From NCBI GenBank assembly GCA_017561935.1, contig JAFZBE010000055.1, positions 1 to 64,000 of the forward strand: 64,000 nucleotides of DNA, read 5' to 3'. Positions 63,919 to 64,000 of the stretch are shown here, piece by piece. Each line of letters starts with the position of its first letter. Within the stretch, counting starts at the first letter, position 1. Below the pieces are notes generated by a model. That model ran no database searches. It was not told the DNA's origin and saw only the letters and a program-made list of their open reading frames with translations. Origin of the DNA: Bacteroidales bacterium (GTDB lineage: Bacteria > Bacteroidota > Bacteroidia > Bacteroidales > UBA3663). The position numbers were made by a program, and so were the translations under genes.

Positions 63919-64000
63919 ATGCATCACGCCATTAGTTTCATCCTTCGCATCGCATACGCATGCTTCTTTGGTTTTATCCTGCTTTGGCACACCAACGAGA
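63919..64000 (+). CDS. Partial gene, N-terminal membrane segment only
   Basis: The frame from ATG at 63919 stays open to the end of the window and encodes MHHAISFILRIAYACF and FGFILLWHTNE. It begins with a hydrophobic segment (signal peptide or first membrane helix) and follows a full-consensus promoter. The family cannot be told from 27 residues. Confidence 0.65.
   Translation, partial: MHHAISFILRIAYACFFGFILLWHTNE

Overview
This window comes from a Bacteroidales genome, most likely Prevotella or a close relative. The evidence is three tandem SusC/SusD pairs, many lipoprotein signals, a YifB/ComM protein of the length usual in Bacteroides, and repeated promoters of the Bacteroidetes type (TTTG, 20 bases, TAnnTTTG). 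Almost all of it serves breakdown of plant cell-wall polysaccharide, with pectin the best-supported target. No phage, transposase, integrase or CRISPR array was seen.

Layout. 1-2.7 kb: a leader and promoter leaving the left edge, then an MBOAT acyltransferase with an SGNH partner (polysaccharide O-acylation). 2.7-11 kb: a leftward operon of two-subunit transketolase, FGGY kinase, FucI/AraA-family isomerase and a GH3 lipoprotein, with a divergent DeoR-type regulator. The gene set fits the transketolase route for D-apiose. 11-19.5 kb: a CotH-like protein, a gene remnant, a carboxylesterase fused in frame to a GH5 enzyme, a CocE/NonD hydrolase and a second FucI-like isomerase. 19.7-23.6 kb: a tiny ORF, an esterase with three hydrolase domains, an unknown secreted protein and ten 42-bp tandem repeats. 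23.7-31.5 kb: thioredoxin, GH43, comM, a TlpA-like lipoprotein and a GH43-PL10 fusion, tightly packed. 31.6-36.8 kb: a KdgF-like cupin lipoprotein, a two-domain esterase and GH31. 36.9-53.4 kb: three SusC/SusD pairs, each with its own promoter. 53.6-59.2 kb: GH105, rhamnose mutarotase, a DUF5060/apiosidase-like protein and a PL1 pectate lyase. 59.2-64 kb: ABC exporter, VanX-like dipeptidase, EEP-family protein, hemolysin III family protein, tRNA-Ser(CGA) and the start of a further gene.

How the parts may work together (inference). SusC/SusD pairs bind and import oligosaccharides. PL1 and PL10 cut homogalacturonan, GH105 and the KdgF-like cupin process unsaturated uronates, GH43, GH31, GH5 and GH3 trim side chains, and the esterases remove acyl groups. 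RhaM, the isomerases, the kinase and the transketolase would feed rhamnose and other released sugars into central metabolism. Starts were chosen by signal peptide, promoter position and overlap with neighbours, because Shine-Dalgarno signals are weak here.
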